Of a stretch of DNA of 48,155 bases, positions 8,901 to 16,416 are shown piece after piece. Below the pieces are notes generated by a model, which had not been told where the DNA came from, did no database searches, and worked only from the letters and a program-made list of their open reading frames with translations. The stretch covers positions 1 to 48,155 of the forward strand of contig JAJCYQ010000047.1 of NCBI GenBank assembly GCA_029262835.1, read 5' to 3'. Source of the DNA: Bacteroidota bacterium (lineage in GTDB: Bacteria; Bacteroidota; Rhodothermia; Rhodothermales; UBA10348). Within the stretch, counting starts at the first letter, position 1. Each line of letters starts with the position of its first letter. A program made the translations under genes and the position numbers.

Positions 8901-9125
8901 GAGGTGCACTCGGAGCGCGTCGCGCTCGGTGGCGGCCTCAATTACGTGGAATACGACCTGGCGGCGGGCGGCGAAGCCGGCTCGCTGGCTGGCACGGCAC
9001 TTGAGGGCGCCGAACCCGCCGATAACGGCACGACCTACCTCACGCCAGGCACATGGACGCTGCGCGTCGTGCTGCCCGGCGGCGAGAGCAACGAGACGGA
9101 GCTGAAGGTCACGAAGGGGCGGTAG
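5988..9125 (+). CDS. Large exported Asp-box (VPS10/sortilin-like) beta-propeller protein
   Basis: About 1045 aa. A hydrophobic segment with 'ALLIGGVASVLASAPAHA' serves as the signal peptide, followed by an AHAS-rich low-complexity stretch. The body has at least eight Asp-box motifs (S-x-D-x-G-x-x-W), for example SQDWGETW, SIDGGRSW, SDDGGASW, SDDGGATW, SRDGGASW and SDDYGASW. These mark ten-bladed VPS10/sortilin-type or sialidase-like propellers, often labelled 'glycosyl hydrolase' although the catalytic residues of sialidases are not evident. An acidic insertion of about 100 residues with helices splits two blades near the middle. The C-terminus is a beta-sandwich-like domain but no clear type IX sorting domain. 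Start chosen at ATG 5988, which leaves a basic N-terminus before the signal. Probably cell-surface or periplasmic; substrate unknown. Confidence 0.8.
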   Translation: MNSRTAIRSGLSSGLLSAHCVRLNSALGIVVNSALGVALTAVVRPAVFFALLIGGVASVLASAPAHASAHASAHAIALARAQSQSQTQSAAPDMRRSAPPHAATPAAERLKGTRTRERLFSEGLLAHVPVRNIGPTIQSGRIVDIDANPVRPSHFLAAYASGGLWYTENNGQSFRPLFDQEAVMTIGDIAVDWERGTIWVGTGENNSSRSSYAGTGLYVSQDWGETWEHRGLAATHRTGRIVLHPSNPDIVWVAAAGALYSNGPDRGVYRTENGGRTWEKTLYVNDVTGAIDLVMHPERPDVLYAAMWERDRRAWNFVESGSGSGVYRSIDGGRSWTLVSTEESGLPTGDGVGRIGIDFARSNPDVIYVSVDNQNRRPPEDEDGGDATGEVTRDDLRSMSRNDFLALPDSAVAGYLAAERFPDKYDAETVKGMVERREIEPVALVEFVEDANSLLFDTPVIGLEVYRSDDGGASWRRAHEDYLDGVYNSYGYYFGEVRAAPDDEDQVYALGVPILRSDDGGATWKSIGGPHVHADHQALWLNASLPGHIIDGNDGGLNMSYDAGETWSVLNVPPVGQFYAIQVDMAKPYNVYGGLQDNGTWRGPSTYAFSSRWLVGGEYPYDRLGGGDGMQVEVDTRTNEVVYSGSQFGFYSRQDLSTGERQSIRPRHELGERPLRFNWQTPIHLSRHNQDILYYGANRLFRSMNRGADLTPISPDLTRGGLKGDVPYGTLATIDESPLRFGLLYTGSDDGLIYVSRDGGASWQRIDDGLPQELWVSRVEASAHAEGRVYATLNGYRWDHFDAYVYASDDYGASWTRIGTDLPAEPVNVIVEDPANEDVLYVGTDHAVYVSLDRGLTFMGLAADMPKVPVHDLKVQPRDEELVIGTHGRSLFVAPVRHVVQLTPDMRSRPVHVFELDDIRHSERWGQQFASWSEPFEPSVTVAVYARRAAGGADGGDSGAARLVVLDADGNEVHSERVALGGGLNYVEYDLAAGGEAGSLAGTALEGAEPADNGTTYLTPGTWTLRVVLPGGESNETELKVTKGR
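6181..6216. repeat. Three tandem 12-bp repeats coding for AHAS
   Basis: The unit CCCATGCCAGTG occurs twice, followed by CCCATGCCATTG. It encodes a short Ala-His-Ala-Ser run just after the signal peptide of the propeller protein and may vary in copy number by slippage without shifting the frame. Confidence 0.85.
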
Positions 9126-9176
9126 GGGTTGTGTCAAAATGTTGGCATATATGAATAAGTGTATGTAATATGCCAC

Positions 9177-9785
9177 ATGGCAGATCGACGTGACAGAATG
9201 CAGCAGATACTCGATCTCGCTCGCACGTCTGGAGTGGTGAGTGCTGCCGAAGTGCGCTCGCTGGGTATTCACAGTGAGTACCTGAGGCGCCTGTGTGCCC
9301 AGGGACAATTGGTTCGGATTGGTCGTGGACTTTATGAATTACCTGACGGCGATGTGACGTCTCATCATGGGCTGGCCATTGTCGCCAAAGCTGTACCGAA
9401 TGGTGTAGTCTGTCTCCTCTCGGCGCTTCGATTCCACGAAATTGGTACAGAAGCCCCCCGGTCAGTCTGGATGGCCATTGACCGGCGCATGCGCGTTCCA
9501 CAGGCGAACGTACAGAATATGCGGTTTGTTTTTTTCTCGGGGGACGCGTTCACGGAGGGTGTCGATGAACACTTTATAGAGGGCATCCGAGTGCGCGTTT
9601 ATAATCCAGCCAAGACGGTTGCAGATTGTTTCAAATACCGAAACAAAATTGGTGTCGATGTGGCTTTATCTGCCCTTCGCGAAGTCTTGCGTGCAAGAAG
9701 ATGTACGGTCGATGAACTCTGGATGTATGCGAAAATATGTCGCGTTACCAAAACCATGCTTCCATACATGGAGGCATTGGTATGA
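9177..9785 (+). CDS. abiEi: AbiEi-type antitoxin of a type IV toxin-antitoxin system
   Basis: A 202-aa protein matching the AbiEi/AbiEi_1 antitoxin layout. It starts with a winged-helix domain (about residues 1-60), with the recognisable 'RRLCAQGQLVRIGRGLYELP' type ending (the helix, then G-x-L-x-R-I-G-R-G-L-Y). A second domain follows, with A-V-P-N-G-V-V-C-L-L-S-A-L-x-F-H and N-P-A-K-T-V-A-D-C-F-K-Y-R. AbiEi represses its own operon by binding repeats in the promoter, and in type IV systems it counteracts the nucleotidyltransferase toxin without tight binding to it. The start is taken at ATG 9177, after which homology starts. The stop overlaps the toxin start by ATGA, giving translational coupling. 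GC content is visibly lower than in the flanking genes, in keeping with horizontal acquisition. Confidence 0.88.
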   Translation: MADRRDRMQQILDLARTSGVVSAAEVRSLGIHSEYLRRLCAQGQLVRIGRGLYELPDGDVTSHHGLAIVAKAVPNGVVCLLSALRFHEIGTEAPRSVWMAIDRRMRVPQANVQNMRFVFFSGDAFTEGVDEHFIEGIRVRVYNPAKTVADCFKYRNKIGVDVALSALREVLRARRCTVDELWMYAKICRVTKTMLPYMEALV

Positions 9786-10702
9786 AAAACTCCCGCCCCA
9801 AAAATATTGCGGCATCCGTTCGACAACGTCTCCTCAATATTTCTCGTGAATCTGGTGATGACACGCACCTGGTATGGACACGCTACGCGACCGAACGATT
9901 GCTCTACCGACTGTCGGTATCTGCGTACTCGGAAGAATTTGTTCTCAAAGGTGCCATGCTTTTTGTCGCGTGGACCGGCCGTGTCTACAGACCGACAGTG
10001 GATATGGATTTTCTTGGCTACGGTGAGGATTCAAGTCAGCGATTTGCCGAAATATTTCGCAGTTTGAGCGTCATGGATGTTGAGCCGGATGGTCTCAAAT
10101 TTGACCCGACCACAGTACATGCAGGCCCCATTCGCGAACAACAGGATTACCAGGGTCAGCGTGTGACGTTGACCGCTTTTCTGGAAAAAGGTCGAATTCC
10201 AATCCAGGTGGATATCGGGTTTGGCGATATCATTACTCCGGCGGCAGTGGAAGTTGAGTATCCAACGATTCTGAAATTCCCAGCTCCGATCATTCGAACG
10301 TGCCCCAGAGAGACGGTTGTAGCTGAAAAATTGCACGCCATGGTTTTTCTGGGCATTGCAAACAGTCGCATGAAGGATTTCTTCGACATGTACGTCCTCG
10401 CGAAAGACTTCGATTTCGATGGCGGTACGCTGGTCCATGCCATTCAGGCGACTTTTCAGCGAAGGAAGACCAGGATTCCGGTAGAGGTCCCACTGGCGCT
10501 GACCGACGAGTTTGCACACCACGAAGACAAACTCGTTCAATGGTCGGGATTCATACGCAAGGGCGGGCTGGACGAACACAGATATTCGGAACTACCAGAA
10601 ATCCTTGCACTGCTGAAAGTCTTTCTACTGCCGGTTATGAAGGCAGCAGGAAACAATAGGGATATTCCACATCAGTGGCCCAAAGGCGGCCCGTGGCGAT
10701 GA
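9782..10702 (+). CDS. abiEii: AbiEii-type nucleotidyltransferase toxin
   Basis: A 306-aa nucleotidyltransferase of the AbiEii (DUF1814) family. Motifs seen: motif I as VLKGAMLFVAW; motif II with the catalytic acids in RPTVDMDFLGYG; motif III as IQVDIGFGD; motif IV with the lysine in ETVVAEKLHAM. Family members transfer nucleotides to target RNAs (tRNA acceptor ends in studied relatives) and cause abortive infection or growth arrest. The set of motifs is complete, so the enzyme is probably active. Start ATG 9782 overlaps the antitoxin stop codon. Together with abiEi this forms a complete two-gene module placed between the large propeller gene and the convergent peptidase gene, with no transposase nearby. 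Confidence 0.9.
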   Translation: MKNSRPKNIAASVRQRLLNISRESGDDTHLVWTRYATERLLYRLSVSAYSEEFVLKGAMLFVAWTGRVYRPTVDMDFLGYGEDSSQRFAEIFRSLSVMDVEPDGLKFDPTTVHAGPIREQQDYQGQRVTLTAFLEKGRIPIQVDIGFGDIITPAAVEVEYPTILKFPAPIIRTCPRETVVAEKLHAMVFLGIANSRMKDFFDMYVLAKDFDFDGGTLVHAIQATFQRRKTRIPVEVPLALTDEFAHHEDKLVQWSGFIRKGGLDEHRYSELPEILALLKVFLLPVMKAAGNNRDIPHQWPKGGPWR

Positions 10703-10726
10703 TGAACGAGGCCAGCCCCCGTCCGC

Positions 10727-12034
10727 CTACAACGTGGCCCTGATATCTGTGCCGAGCAGCATGGCGTAGTTCGGATCGAGACCGCCAGTCTCAAGTGGCA
10801 GGTCGAGCTGGGCTTTGTAACGGGCGCGGACGTCGGCGTAGGTGGCTACTTCCTCTGCGGGGACCGGGCCGACCGACGGGAAATCCTCACGCCGGTGATC
10901 GACCTGCTGGCCGTTTTTCCAGAATCGGTAGCAGACGTGGTTGCCGGTTGCAAGGCCCGTTGCGCCGACGTATCCGATGACCTGCCCCTGGCGCACGCGA
11001 ACGCCCGGCCGTATGCCCGATGCAATCTTCGACATGTGCAGGTACTGCGTCGTGTATGTCCCGTTGTGCCGCACCTTCACGTAATTGCCGTTGTACTTTC
11101 CATAGGTCGCGGCCGTCACGACGCCATCGCCCGTTGACTTGATGGGCGTACCACGATCGGCCGCATAATCGGTCCCGAGGTGTGCCTTGTAGCGCTTCTG
11201 CACGGGGTGGAAACGCCGCTGCGTGTAACCACTGCTTATCCGCGAGAACTCCACTGGCGCCATCAGGAACGCCTTGCGCAGGCTGTTGCCCTCTTCGTCA
11301 TAGTGCTCGTCAATGCCCGTTTCCTCGTTCACGTAGCGGAACGCGTAGAAGTCGTTTCCGAAATGCTTGAATTTGGCCGCCTGGATATCGCCAATACCAA
11401 TCGTTTCCCCGTCGATGTGGCGCTCCTCGAACACGATCCGAAAGGCATCGCCCCGCTGGATCCGGTAAAAATCGACCTGCCAGGCGAACACTTCCGACAT
11501 ACGTGTTGCCAGCTCCGGATGCACATCCTGCTCCATGAGCGTCACGTAGAGCGAACTGTTGATGGTTCCCTCGACGGTTCGCACGCGCGTCTGAACGGGC
11601 CGCTCCACGCGCCGCGCGCCGCCCTCTTCACCGAGATCAAAGACCACGAAACTGGTTCTGTCGGGCTCATACACGAGGTAGCGGGCGGCGCCCGTCGAAT
11701 CGACCGAATAAATACGGTAGGACCCGCCTGCCTGCACGCGTCGGACGTCGAACGTGGGCTTGGAAGACTGCGCAAGTGTTACAATGCGCTCGTACGGAAC
11801 ATCGTGCGGCACAAGGAGATCGGAGAATGTAGCATTCCTCGGTACACGAGCGGAGACGGTTTCAAGGTCCGCAGGCAGTCCGAACTCATCGAGGATCGGG
11901 GTCGATGCGGTGCTCGTCGGCTGGACATCTGCCGCGGCTGGTTTTGGGGCCTCGGAGGCCGTCGTGACGGTCAGCAGTACAATGATGGCCAGACCGCCGA
12001 GAAGGATGCCAGCCGGTAGCAGGATGTGTCGCAT
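10727..12034 (-). CDS. M23 (LytM) family metallopeptidase, cell-wall endopeptidase
   Basis: A 435-aa membrane-anchored peptidase: an N-terminal hydrophobic helix (about residues 5-24), a Pro/Ala/Thr-rich linker, an opacity-associated/LysM-like middle region (about 60-260), and a C-terminal LytM domain. Zinc and catalytic residues visible: His285 and Asp289 in HLGTDYAA, His333 in YLHMSK, and His366-Val-Cys368 in GNHVCYRFW. The last motif is usually H-x-H; here the second His, normally a zinc ligand, is Cys. I recall the H-V-C form from Bacteroidota MepM-like enzymes, so it is probably functional. Expected role: cleaving peptidoglycan cross-links during growth. It stands alone between the convergent AbiE pair and the FG-GAP gene. 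Confidence 0.85.
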   Translation of the reverse strand: MRHILLPAGILLGGLAIIVLLTVTTASEAPKPAAADVQPTSTASTPILDEFGLPADLETVSARVPRNATFSDLLVPHDVPYERIVTLAQSSKPTFDVRRVQAGGSYRIYSVDSTGAARYLVYEPDRTSFVVFDLGEEGGARRVERPVQTRVRTVEGTINSSLYVTLMEQDVHPELATRMSEVFAWQVDFYRIQRGDAFRIVFEERHIDGETIGIGDIQAAKFKHFGNDFYAFRYVNEETGIDEHYDEEGNSLRKAFLMAPVEFSRISSGYTQRRFHPVQKRYKAHLGTDYAADRGTPIKSTGDGVVTAATYGKYNGNYVKVRHNGTYTTQYLHMSKIASGIRPGVRVRQGQVIGYVGATGLATGNHVCYRFWKNGQQVDHRREDFPSVGPVPAEEVATYADVRARYKAQLDLPLETGGLDPNYAMLLGTDIRATL

Positions 12035-12106
12035 GATTCTCCGGTTTATCGGGTGCGTACGTGCGCTTCCTGTGAAGGTTCTCGGTTGGCGGGGCGGCTG
12101 ACCCGA

Positions 12107-14062
12107 TTACCGGACGCTCACGAGGCGCGTCAGGGTTTTCTGCGACGCCCGGTGGTGCGCCCGGAGGAGGTAGACGCCGGGGGCAAGGGCCGCTTCCGGG
12201 GAGATGCGCCGACCTGTGATGTCAAATAGTGTGATGTCATAAAGCGTAATGTCATTGAGTTCATAGCTCCCGCCCTCGATGTCGACGCGGAAGGGGCGCG
12301 CTACGCCGGCGGGGGCCGGGTTTGGCCAGACGGCGAGTTGGGGCGCGGCGCCAGCGGCGGTGGGGGAGGTGGGGCGCGTGGCGACATGCGTGACGAAGGC
12401 GTGCACCATATCCACGCGCCCTGCAGCGAGGTCTCCGGAGCTGAGCGTGCGCTCGGCCACTACGCCGTCCGGCCATGTGACGCGGACAACTGGGGCGGCG
12501 CTCTCGGCTCCCGCGTTTCCGGTATCGGAGGTTCCGGTTCCGACGCTGCCAAACAAGACCGTGTTGCTGGACTGGGACATGAAACTCTCGCCCGCGAGAA
12601 TGAAGCGGGTGCGGGTCTGGGGCTGGTGCGGCGGATTCCCGGGCTGATTTCCGGGCGCCTCGCTCGACTGCAGCTCAATGCGCGCGCCGATCGATGTCCG
12701 GTTGCCAGGCGGACCGTGCAGGCGCACGGTCAGCGCTCCGGGGGCGCGGCCGCCGAGCGAGCTTCCATCCGGGGTGCTGCCACCAGATATATTGCGCAGC
12801 AGGCGGTGCGGCCCGGTCGTAGCTGGAACGATGACGTCCGGCCGCCCATCCTGATCAAAGTCGCCAACCGCGAGGCCCTGGTTTTCGGCCATGAATCCGA
12901 AGCCCGCCAATGCGCCCCGCTCGGAGAACGTTTCCGGCCCTGTCCGTTCGAAAAACAGCGCTGGTGTGCCGTCGAAAGAGGATGAATGCACGACCGCGAG
13001 GTCCTCATCACCGTCGAGGTCCGCATCCAGAAAGACCGTGCCCCAGGACATGCCATTGCGCGAGGCGCCCCATGCGGCGGCAACGTCCGTGTAGGTCACC
13101 GGATTGGCGGCGGGGGACGAGCTGGCCGCTGCGCTCACGAACAGCCCACCGGTTCCAATTCGCGATACGTAGAAATCGGGGTACTGGTCGCCATTCAGGT
13201 CGCTGACGGCCACGCCCATGCTGTTGCCGGGCCCGATGTCGTCCAGTCCGAGGAGCGCGCCCTCTTCGGTGAACTGCCCGGCCCCATCGTTCACAAAGAA
13301 CCGGCTCCGGGTCTGCCCGTCGTAGAGCGAATAGAGGTCCATGTCGCCGTCGAGGTCCGCATCTACAAAAACAGACTGCATGGGCTGGCTGCCGGGCGGG
13401 TCCATGACGCCCCGCGCGGCGGCTTCGTTTCGGTAGATGGGCACCGGGAGGCCGCCGCCCGCTCCGACATCGGGAGCGCCGGGAGTCTGCACTGCCACGA
13501 GTAGGAACAGCTTGTCGGGGCCATCGTCGACCGCCAGGAAGAGGTCGTTCGCGCCGTTCAGGTCGACGTCGGCAATGGCCGCCGCCACGATGGGTTGCGA
13601 CACGTGGAGTCCCGCCGCGGCGGTAACGTCAAACAGCGATCCATCTGCAGCGCCCAGAAAGAGCGCCGTTTTCGTGCCCCCCACGAAGAGGTCGGGCCAC
13701 GGATCGCCGTTGGCATCGAACCAGATTGGCGCGCCCCATGTGCCGCCCGCAAACAGGTCTCCGTCTCCGTCGTCGGTGAACGTATTCGGCGGCGTAAATA
13801 CGGAAAATGTGCCGTCGCGGTTATTTGCCAGCAGGCGCAGGACGCCGATTTTGAGAACGAACGTCACGTCGTCCCATCCATCGCCCGTAAAATCGAAAAA
13901 ACTGACGCCCGCGGCGGCGCCAATGCCCGATCCCGTGATGCCGGCCGTATCAGCCACGTTCTCGAACGCGGGCGACTGCGCGGCGACGGGCCCCAGGCCG
14001 GAGACCGCCATACTGGCGAGGGCGACCATCGTCAGGCCAAATCGGAGCGCCAAATATTTCAT
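12107..14062 (-). CDS. Exported FG-GAP/VCBS repeat protein with type IX sorting domain
   Basis: A 651-aa secreted protein. It begins with a signal peptide (MKYLALRFGLTMVALASMAV) ending near AQ. The body carries repeated Ca2+-binding FG-GAP/VCBS motifs of the form D-x-D/N-x-D-G-x-x-D: FDFTGDGWDD, DANGDPWPDLF, DADLDGDMDLY, DLNGDQYPDFY, DADLDGDEDLA and DFDQDGRPDVI. Next is an ASPIC/UnbV-like domain (V-R-V-T-W-P-D-G). The last ~75 residues form a type IX secretion C-terminal sorting domain starting at LAVWPNPAPAG and ending in K-T-L-T-R-L-V-S-V-R. Within it the peptide DIT-LY-DIT-LF-DIT arises from a 15-nt tandem repetition. Start ATG 14062 chosen for the signal peptide. It fits the presence of porQ in the window: likely surface-attached through the type IX system. 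Ligand unknown. Confidence 0.88.
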   Translation of the reverse strand: MKYLALRFGLTMVALASMAVSGLGPVAAQSPAFENVADTAGITGSGIGAAAGVSFFDFTGDGWDDVTFVLKIGVLRLLANNRDGTFSVFTPPNTFTDDGDGDLFAGGTWGAPIWFDANGDPWPDLFVGGTKTALFLGAADGSLFDVTAAAGLHVSQPIVAAAIADVDLNGANDLFLAVDDGPDKLFLLVAVQTPGAPDVGAGGGLPVPIYRNEAAARGVMDPPGSQPMQSVFVDADLDGDMDLYSLYDGQTRSRFFVNDGAGQFTEEGALLGLDDIGPGNSMGVAVSDLNGDQYPDFYVSRIGTGGLFVSAAASSSPAANPVTYTDVAAAWGASRNGMSWGTVFLDADLDGDEDLAVVHSSSFDGTPALFFERTGPETFSERGALAGFGFMAENQGLAVGDFDQDGRPDVIVPATTGPHRLLRNISGGSTPDGSSLGGRAPGALTVRLHGPPGNRTSIGARIELQSSEAPGNQPGNPPHQPQTRTRFILAGESFMSQSSNTVLFGSVGTGTSDTGNAGAESAAPVVRVTWPDGVVAERTLSSGDLAAGRVDMVHAFVTHVATRPTSPTAAGAAPQLAVWPNPAPAGVARPFRVDIEGGSYELNDITLYDITLFDITGRRISPEAALAPGVYLLRAHHRASQKTLTRLVSVR

Positions 14063-14320
14063 TTTCACGTGTCTCATGAGCGCAAGCGCCATCGACGCGG
14101 TAGGAGCCTTGAAAAACTTGGTACGCAATATAATATAGTTGCGATTTTGACAGGCATATCAAATGCCGGCGACGCAGGATGAGCCTTCAAAAACCCGATG
14201 GGCCATATATGCGGTTTCGGCAACCACGACCAAAGAAGCAGGCTCATCTTTCATGGGCAGGGCAGCCGACCGCGAATCGATCTCCTCCTTTCGCCGATAC
14301 CGGTGTGCGTCCCGGCATAT

Positions 14321-14343
14321 GCTGGTTTTTCAACAGGTTTCTG
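14321..14343 (+). repeat. End fragment of the ~160-bp dispersed repeat
   Basis: GCTGGTTTTTCAACAGGTTT plus CTG matches the right end of the repeat copy at 36562-36722 at 20 of 23 positions. The rest of the element is not recognisable to the left. It lies in the 284-bp spacer between the FG-GAP and SGNH genes, which otherwise holds only upstream sequence of the FG-GAP gene. May be a relic or chance resemblance. Confidence 0.35.
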
Positions 14344-14346
14344 GGC

Positions 14347-16416
14347 TCAATTTCCGCTGGATGCGCCGCTCAGGCGCTGAAGGATGGCCCGGGCGCGCCC
14401 GTGGTCAGGGTAGGTGTCCACGTCACGCCGGAGCCGCTCAACCGCCTGCGCCCCGCGGCCCGACGCGGCAAGGAGCGCGGCGAGGCGGATGGTGGCGTCT
14501 TCATGCGAGGGGCGGAGGGCGAGGGCGCGCACGAAGGCGGCTTCGGCGGCCTGCCCATCGCCGAGCGCGATGTGCGTGTTGCCGATCGCTACCAAAAGCT
14601 CCGGTGTTTCCTCAATGTCGCGGGCCTTTCGGTAATAGTCCAGTGCGCGCCGCGCGAGGTTGGCGGCGGCGTAGCGGGCGCCGAGCTCGGCGTTCGGCCC
14701 CGGCAGGAATGGAAACTGCATTTGCAGGGCGCGCGCGGCGCGCACCGCCTCGGCGTCAAAACCCAGCTCGGCGTACCGGCGCGACAGCCGCGACGTGCCC
14801 TCCTGCCAGGACATCTCGCCGCGGAAGACCGGCAGGGCGAGCGAATCGACCATGGTGCGTGCAACGAGTGTATCGCGAAAAGCGCCGACGCCGGGCTCCT
14901 GGAACGGCCAGTTGGCCTGAAGCTGAAGGAGTCGGAATGCTCCGAAGCGGCGATCGAGCGGCGTGGCAGCGATATTGTCGCGCCAGCTTCTGACCGCCGG
15001 ATGGTCGTCCGACAGCGCGGCCACCCCGTTCTGGAAGGGTTCGGGCAGGCGCACGGCACCGTTGGCGACCTCGCTCATCAGGGCGCGGCGAAACGCGTCG
15101 GCCAGCACGAAATAGCCGTCCACGTTCGGGTGCAGGTGCTCGAGCATGAACTGGGACCCAATTACGCTGCCGGTCGATGCCGCGCGCAGCGCCGCCTCCC
15201 CATCCACAACCGTTGCGCCCGACAGCCGTCCAACGCGCTGAATGATTTCGTTCGCGTCCGAGGATGCGCGAAAACGAAGCGCATCCCGGTCGCGGGCGGC
15301 CACGAAATCGCGCCGGGCATCGGCCATACGGCCGCCCCGCCGGTGGAGAAGGCCACGGGCATAGAAGGCGAGCGCGCCGTCGGGCTCCTGCCGGATGAGC
15401 TCTGTGAGCGCGTTGAGCGCCTCGTCGCTGGCTGCGGAAACAGCGCGCAGGGCCTGCCGGACGGCCGCGGTATAGGCTTCTTCATCTGCCACGGCGTTCT
15501 CGAAGGGCGGCATGTCGCCCTCATTGCTCGCAATCGTGCTCACAAACACGGGTATACCGGCCTCGGTATACGTCCGGATGAGGCGCTCCAGGTTATGACT
15601 GAACTGGTTGAGGCCCGCCTGGTAGGTGTCCGAGGAGAGCGGGATGCGCTGCTCGCCGACCATCCTTTCCATGAGCGTGGTGCGGGCCGCAGGGTCTGCG
15701 CCGGGCCTGCGACCGCCGCTGCGTCCGTCGCTGTTTCCGTCTGCCGGGCCGCTGTCGCCCCCCGAAACAAGGGACATCGTGCCGCGAATGCCGCGTTCCA
15801 GAAGGCGGACCGTCCGGAGCCGTTGCAGGTCCAGATAGAAATTGACGAGCGACGGAGACCGGCCCAGCGTTTGCGACGATCCGACGCCGAGTACGCCGTA
15901 GAACTCGTTGTGGCCGGCGTAGATCAGCACGGCGTGTGGGCGGATGGCGACGATTTCCGGCGCGAAATCGAGCAACGTGTACGAATTCACGGCCGAAAGC
16001 CCCGTGTTGATGACTTCGACGCGCCCCTCGGGCACGGCGTTCTCCAGGAGCAGCGCGAGCATGCGCGAGAAGGCGGCGCCGTAGAAATAAGGGTATCCGG
16101 CCGCGCTCGATCCGCCCTGAACTACAATGCGCAGCGTGCTGTCACCGGGCACTCCGGGCCGGAATACGTCCGAGAGACCGGTAGGCAGGCTGGCACCCCG
16201 CGGGAAATAGCGGGCGGCGACGCGCTCGTTCTGGACGCGCCAGTCCTCAAACCCATCGACGGGCACGAACAGGGGCTCGCGGGCGGCGACGCCTGCCAGG
16301 CGCAGCGCCAGCTCGAGCGCCGCGAGCAGCACAAACGGCAGCATCACAGCCGCGGCCGCGAACAGGCGTCGCCGCCCGCCACTCAGGCCCTTCTTTTCAT
16401 GCCGCGCCGCGCTCAC
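14347..16416 (-). CDS. SGNH/GDSL hydrolase with C-terminal TPR repeats
   Basis: A 689-aa protein. A hydrophobic helix near residues 18-44 (AAAVMLPFVLLAALELALRL) suggests a membrane anchor or signal. SGNH hydrolase signatures follow: a block I serine in VVQGGSSAAGYPY (about Ser103/104), the glycine/Asn block as YAGHNEFYG (Asn170), and a late His in LHPNVDGY. The C-terminal ~200 residues are helical repeats of TPR type (for example ALDYYRKARDIEETPELLVA and AEAAFVRALALRPSHEDA). Such enzymes act as esterases or acyl/acetyl hydrolases, often on surface polysaccharide; the substrate is unknown. The start is GTG 16416, overlapping the stop of pduO (GTGA), so the two are translationally coupled. A long opposite-strand frame here is a GC-driven shadow. 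Confidence 0.72.
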   Translation of the reverse strand: MSAARHEKKGLSGGRRRLFAAAAVMLPFVLLAALELALRLAGVAAREPLFVPVDGFEDWRVQNERVAARYFPRGASLPTGLSDVFRPGVPGDSTLRIVVQGGSSAAGYPYFYGAAFSRMLALLLENAVPEGRVEVINTGLSAVNSYTLLDFAPEIVAIRPHAVLIYAGHNEFYGVLGVGSSQTLGRSPSLVNFYLDLQRLRTVRLLERGIRGTMSLVSGGDSGPADGNSDGRSGGRRPGADPAARTTLMERMVGEQRIPLSSDTYQAGLNQFSHNLERLIRTYTEAGIPVFVSTIASNEGDMPPFENAVADEEAYTAAVRQALRAVSAASDEALNALTELIRQEPDGALAFYARGLLHRRGGRMADARRDFVAARDRDALRFRASSDANEIIQRVGRLSGATVVDGEAALRAASTGSVIGSQFMLEHLHPNVDGYFVLADAFRRALMSEVANGAVRLPEPFQNGVAALSDDHPAVRSWRDNIAATPLDRRFGAFRLLQLQANWPFQEPGVGAFRDTLVARTMVDSLALPVFRGEMSWQEGTSRLSRRYAELGFDAEAVRAARALQMQFPFLPGPNAELGARYAAANLARRALDYYRKARDIEETPELLVAIGNTHIALGDGQAAEAAFVRALALRPSHEDATIRLAALLAASGRGAQAVERLRRDVDTYPDHGRARAILQRLSGASSGN

